Source: Rhaphigaster nebulosa (Eukaryota > Arthropoda > Insecta > Hemiptera > Pentatomidae). From it: a DNA stretch of 64,000 bases. Made by a program: the position numbers and the translations under genes. The notes under the pieces were generated by a model. The model was not told the origin of the DNA. It ran no database searches and saw only the letters and a program-made list of their open reading frames with translations. Where the stretch lies: assembly GCA_948150685.1 (NCBI GenBank), contig OX411309.1, forward strand, positions 101,955,770 through 102,019,769, read 5' to 3'. Shown in pieces: positions 59,505 to 64,000 of this stretch (position 1 is the stretch's first letter; each line of letters opens with the position of its first letter).

Positions 59505-60016
59505 AAATACGGCAGTGGTTCTCAACCTTGGCGCCTGACCTCTGGGGGGGGGGGGGAGGAGGAGGGGAGAGGGGCGTGATAAAACTATTCTCACGAGTAT
59601 ATCGAGAAAACATATCGACAAAAAATCAAAAAAATATTTATTTTACAGAAGACATTCTGACATAATAAAAAATAAAATAAACTTTATACTGATATAATAC
59701 ACTTATAAATTGGTATTGCACAATGTATTTAATAATTAATGTATCAAAATTAAATTATAAACATGATTAATACTTATTACACGTTCTAGAATATTTCGAA
59801 ACAAATCTACGCATTAATATTTTGAATATTGAATTTATATACAATATATTTGAAAATTAGAATCGATATATCCATTATGTGATTATGTAAACTAAATTGA
59901 ATAGAAACTAATGTTATGATTACAGCACGATTTCAGTGAAAATTATTGTATGGGAGGGAGGTGACGATGAAAATTGGGTCGCAAATACTAAAAGATTGAG
60001 AAACACTGATATACGG
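59505..60016. mobile_element. Non-autonomous hAT element (MITE) with target-site duplication
   Basis: The element is 59513-60008 (496 bp). The left end CAGTGGTTCTCAACCTTGG and the reverse complement of the right end CAGTGTTTCTCAATCTTTT form a 17-bp terminal inverted repeat with two mismatches. CAGTGGTTCTCAA is the typical terminus of many hAT transposons. It is flanked by 8-bp duplications AAATACGG (59505-59512) and ATATACGG (60009-60016), 7 of 8 matching, as hAT insertion produces. There is no transposase, and a G-rich tract lies near the left end. Confidence 0.9.
59544..59575 (+). repeat. Poly-G/G-rich tract
   Basis: A 13-G run is followed by AGGAGGAGGGGAGAGGGG. It could form a G-quadruplex. 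It lies inside the hAT MITE. Confidence 0.9.
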
Positions 60017-61195
60017 CGTTTTTCCTTGGCATTACTGGAATAATTTACTAAATAATAGAGATTTGCTGCGAAAAATCAGTAGAGTCAACTTGTCGATATA
60101 TAGGCTGGCCTCCTAAACAACCTAAACCTCCTCAGTAATTAACCCAGGAGATCTAGCACCTTTTTTAAATCTTCTCCGTAATTAGCTGATACCTTTACCA
60201 TTGTCCTTCAAGATTCGTCATCTCCATGTCAGTTATCACTGAAATGTTAGTCAAGGAAATAAACAGTTGAAGATGTATGCAATATTGATTCAAGTATTTC
60301 TTTTGTAATAAATTTAAATCCTTTTTGAAAAGGCCTGTTTTGAAATTTTAAATTCCATGAATGTTATGCCGTTGGTGATGTCTTCTATTCCGGATATTGC
60401 ACCCTTAATGCAATACTAACATAGGTTAAAAAAAAAAATGCGTTTTCAAGTAAATAATGATTTTTAATTTCAGATCGTTGGTTCGATTTAATAAAATACT
60501 AACGAAAACGAGGAATACATCATCAAGAATCAATATATCTAATTATAATTTAGTTATAATTGGATGGCAAGCAAAAATAGTTTGTTTAAAAATTTTAACT
60601 CCATTTTCTCAAAAGTTAGATTTTTGAGTTAAGTTATCAAGCTATTCATTATTGCATTGAGGCTGCGATATGATATTATATAGGAAGCAAAACGAGTGTA
60701 ATCGACCCGTGTTCACTTGTTTATGTATATATAAATATATATATATATATTTACAAGAATAGTATGTACGACTGTTGTACCATGATCGTATAATATGTTG
60801 ATGCTAATTTCTAACTATGAAATGTGAATTCACAACATATTGGCTTTTAACTCACTGAATTTTTCGTGTCTAATAATAATATAGACATTTTTTTTTAATA
60901 TACTTTGGTTTTAATTTTAATTAAATTATTGAACTTTTTTACAAAACTGTAAGATGAAGAAATGTAGAAGAGAATGCGGCCTCCTTTTAAATTATTCATA
61001 ACAGACAAAGAAATATAATGACCCGACAACTCCATTGTCACTTGAATGTCACCAATTGATAAGCACCGCTCTTCCTTATTTTTTGCATTCTCCTTTTCAA
61101 CCTTCCTTCTCAAAGTCCTTCCACTAAACGGGAAGATAAGATTTTAATTTAAGTACCAAATTGTATAATAATTTAAATTCAAACTAGTCACGAAT
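60017..61195. other. Gene-free AT-rich stretch
   Basis: No supported coding sequence. Confidence 0.5.
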
Positions 61196-61199
61196 GACT

Positions 61200-61270
61200 A
61201 TTCGATACTGAAACACATATACATATATATATATGTATACATATATATATATATATACATATATATATGT

Positions 61271-61325
<55 letters not shown>

Positions 61326-61610
61326 GTTGTGTGTGTGTGTGTGTTTGCGGTAAGTCTAGCTCAAAAACGAAAAGATGTACGAAACTGAAATTGCTAGATA
61401 GATATAAGCCTGTGACGTTACAGAAACTTTTTCGCCCAAATGGACTCACCATAAGTGCCACTTTATATTATTGGTTTTAAAATTATTTACCATTTTCTCG
61501 AAAACGACTCTAATGTTTTTGATTAAACTCGTGATATGAATGTACAATTAAATTCTCTTTAATATCTGCTAGGGCTTATCCTCATTGAAATAGTCTGACA
61601 GAGCTTAAAT
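61200..61610 (-). repeat. Dispersed repeat family A, copy 4, with (TA)n expansion
   Basis: The reverse complement follows 14560-14965: GCTCTGT, ATGAGGATAAG, GATATTAAAGAGAATTTAATT, GAGTTTAATCAAAA, a GTGG/CACTT block, GTACATCTTTTCGTTTTTGAG, then ACACACACAC. The CA/TG tract has expanded into a long (TA)n and TATG mosaic at 61219-61321. Confidence 0.7.
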
Positions 61611-61614
61611 GTTG

Positions 61615-62302
61615 CCTTTTCACAATGGTTTCCTCTGGAATATCTGTAATTTTGTTTATTTGTAATATTTTACCGTCTCACATAACAGTAATAAAAAATT
61701 AATACATATAAACTACGAAGGAATTACTAACTAATGAAAAATGTTTTCTCACGTTGAAAACAAATTTCCGGAAAGAGGAGAAGTAATATAGATACGTAAT
61801 ATACCTATGAAGGAAAGCTAAAGATTTTAGAAAAAAAATCTAGCATTTAAAACCGTGGAAGGTAATGGTGAGTGACGAAAAACGCATTAATTTAAGTGAT
61901 TGTTGACCAAAAAATAAACTGATAAAGTAGATAGACACAGAACCTGTATGGTTAACCGACCCAGAGCTTGGGGCATCACAGGCATCGGAGAAAATCCTAC
62001 TAAAAAAATAATAAAAAGTTAGTTCATTCGTTAAAGAAATAATCATTTGGCACAGACAATTGGCCGAAAATGTGTTTTTTGGATTCAGGAGGTTTTGATA
62101 CCCATAGATATGTTGAAAAATAGTTGCTGCGCAATAGCCGAAAAACATGTTTTTCTATAGGCTGTAGCACTAAAATGGTTCTAACGATTTTGATGAAACT
62201 TTCCGAAAATCTTGTCCTTAAAGCCCTGTAACTGAATAATCGTATAAATGCTTCTTTTCTGCCAATTATATTTGTGCATAAATGTATTCTCAAAAAGTAT
62301 AT

Positions 62303-62346
<44 letters not shown>

Positions 62347-64000
62347 ATATATTTGGAAGGTAATATAATTCCCTACCAAATAAAAATAAAAATCATCAAA
62401 TCGGTATTAGCCAACATTAGTTTTAACTTCGCATAACGAGCAAAATAAATCGTAAAAGAATGGCTTCCTTAACGAGAGACATTTCGCGTAACGAGTGACT
62501 CAGAAAGAAATCCTCTTTTCAAGGCTCTCGCTTGTGCGCTTGCGCTGGAACTTTCTTTAAGTAATAATTAAAATGAACTGAAATAGGTTCCGATGGTTAT
62601 CAATTTAAAATGATTATTCCGTTTTGGTGAAGCTTGTTACATATTTTTCTTAAAATAGAAATTTCATTAATTGGTGCTGATTTTACCTCCCTAACCTTTT
62701 AGAATTGCAGAATATTTATATATTTTTTTAATATTAAGTATTCTACGCATGTTGTTTTTTATAAATCTAATATTTGATTTATTTTTTATGAATATTATTA
62801 TATTTTCATTAAACCTATGTTTATTTTAAAATTAAAAAGAAATGTTTTATTATGATAATGTTTTTTTTTATTTCATATAATTCATTCAATATAAAATTTT
62901 CAAAATGTCCAAAGACCTATTCTGCCTCAATAATTTGAATAAATGTAGGTATTATATTCACTGAATATTATATTATTCACTAATTTTGCGGTTTCAATTC
63001 TGGTAGGGATGAAAAGAAATTTGATGGACTAATAAAATTCCAACTTCAGCAAACTGTGGCTGTCATAATGCAACTATAAAACTTTATTTCCTAATATATT
63101 TTTTTATGTTCTGCACCCCGTTTTTATCTTTTATTTTTTATTTACTGGGTTTTATAGGCAGCATTTAATTCCACATTTTATAACTCAAGTCTGGTTTATT
63201 GAATGTTACACGGTGCCGCTTAAATGGTATTTTTATTTTGTGTACAATATTTCCTATGATGACTTTTCTATGAAGTCAAAGGAGAGTTGTGGGAAGGAGG
63301 GGTGTAGCGTTTGTACTGGAGCAGCCATCCGGCCTTTGAGAATTTACTTCGTGTGTAAAGGTCGTATACCAAACCACAGAACCAACCAACTCTGCTTTGG
63401 GTTAGAAGCCAACAGATAACCTGTCCTAGTTAATGTACATCACGATGTTAAATCTATTTATCGAAAAACAGCCTCATTTGAAAGATAAGAGGACAAAACC
63501 AGGTAAGATACTTTTTTTTAGATTGCGTCAGAATGAAAAAGACCATTTTTCCAGAGGGTCTTAATGTGGAATAAAACATGTTTATATTTTTACTGCATAT
63601 AAAATAATCCGGACAAAATATCAACGGCTAATTATTCTTGAGTAATTCAAGTACTAAGACAGGGTCTTACCTGTTTATATCAAATGTTTTATACAGTAAT
63701 TCATAATTTAACAATTTAGTTTTTATCTAGTTCAGAAAGCTATAACCGAATAAACTTTTTCGTCTATGCTATGACGAAACAGTTTTTTGCTTCGGCTAAT
63801 CTCGCAACACCCCATTTACACATTTACATGTTTCGACGAAACATCCATCAAACGGATTCGAGTTTATGTCGAAACACTGCTGATTTATTATATTGCATTT
63901 TGTGTCATGGCGGGTACCGAACTGGCTGACATGGCTGCTGCTAATTAATTTAAATGGTAGATTTCTCATCCAACAAAATATGAACAAAAGAAAAAAATGA
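61615..64000. other. Gene-free stretch
   Basis: AT-rich with a (TA)n run at about 62309-62342. Minus frames at 61840-62293 overlap repeat-like sequence (a GATTTTGATGAAACTTTCCG block like those in repeat C) and are not called. The plus frame at 63213-63419 has a Cys-containing segment (KESCGKEGCSVCTGAAIRPL) but no recognised family. Confidence 0.4.

Noticed and set aside
61198..61461. 87-codon minus frame with a long Ile-Tyr repeat
   Set aside because: It is translated (TA)n microsatellite within repeat A.

Overview
This is AT-rich eukaryotic nuclear DNA, almost certainly from an arthropod and most likely an insect with a large, repeat-filled genome. The evidence is long intron-like sequence, (TA)n runs, and decayed Copia, Jockey and R1/LOA-like retroelements, tRNA-derived SINEs, a hAT MITE and foldback repeats. 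There are no bacterial-style operons. A hemipteran source would fit the element types, but that is inference only.

The only host coding exon I can defend is at 39129-39424 (+). It is GC-rich and encodes the N-terminal flank and start of S1 of a KCNQ (Kv7) voltage-gated potassium channel. It ends at a GTAAGT donor that splits a Val codon after its second base, which is the same place and phase as the exon 1/2 junction of human KCNQ1. I saw no further KCNQ exon in the 24.5 kb downstream. If this is a KCNQ gene, most of the window, and at least everything after 39.4 kb, is intron filled with repeats.

Layout. 0.5-2.5 kb: dispersed repeat B, then a 1.5-kb inverted-repeat structure with tRNA-like sequence in its arms. 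2.7-4.3 kb: internally deleted Copia (-). 5.5-6.3 kb: two opposed Jockey RT fragments. 6.4-7.4 kb: repeat C. About 8.0 kb: hammerhead-ribozyme-like motif (-). 8.5-12.7 kb: a pair of 0.6-0.8 kb inverted arms about 2.7 kb apart. 10.7, 14.6, 16.6, 41.7 and 61.2 kb: copies of repeat A. 18.1-19.2 kb: perfect hairpin beside two non-LTR relics. 21.7-22.0 kb: foldback. 28.5-28.85 kb: retroelement 3' end with a 26-nt A tract. 34.1-34.9 kb: Jockey RT. 38.0-38.9 kb: degenerate tandem array just 5' of the KCNQ exon. 40.0-42.2 kb: inverted SINE pair, 148-bp satellite, RT C-terminal relic, repeat A. 46.3-50.4 kb: minisatellite, 1.1-kb palindromic foldback, then a Jockey copy. 51.6-52.9 kb: SINE, repeat C, RT C-terminus. 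53.25-57.65 kb: the longest element, a 4.4-kb R1/LOA/I-type LINE (-) with EN, RT, RNase H and zinc knuckle. 59.5-60.0 kb: hAT MITE with target-site duplication.

No mobile-element ORF is intact; all show frameshifts, stops or lost catalytic residues. All identifications come from reading the translations and comparing with remembered family motifs. No database search was possible.
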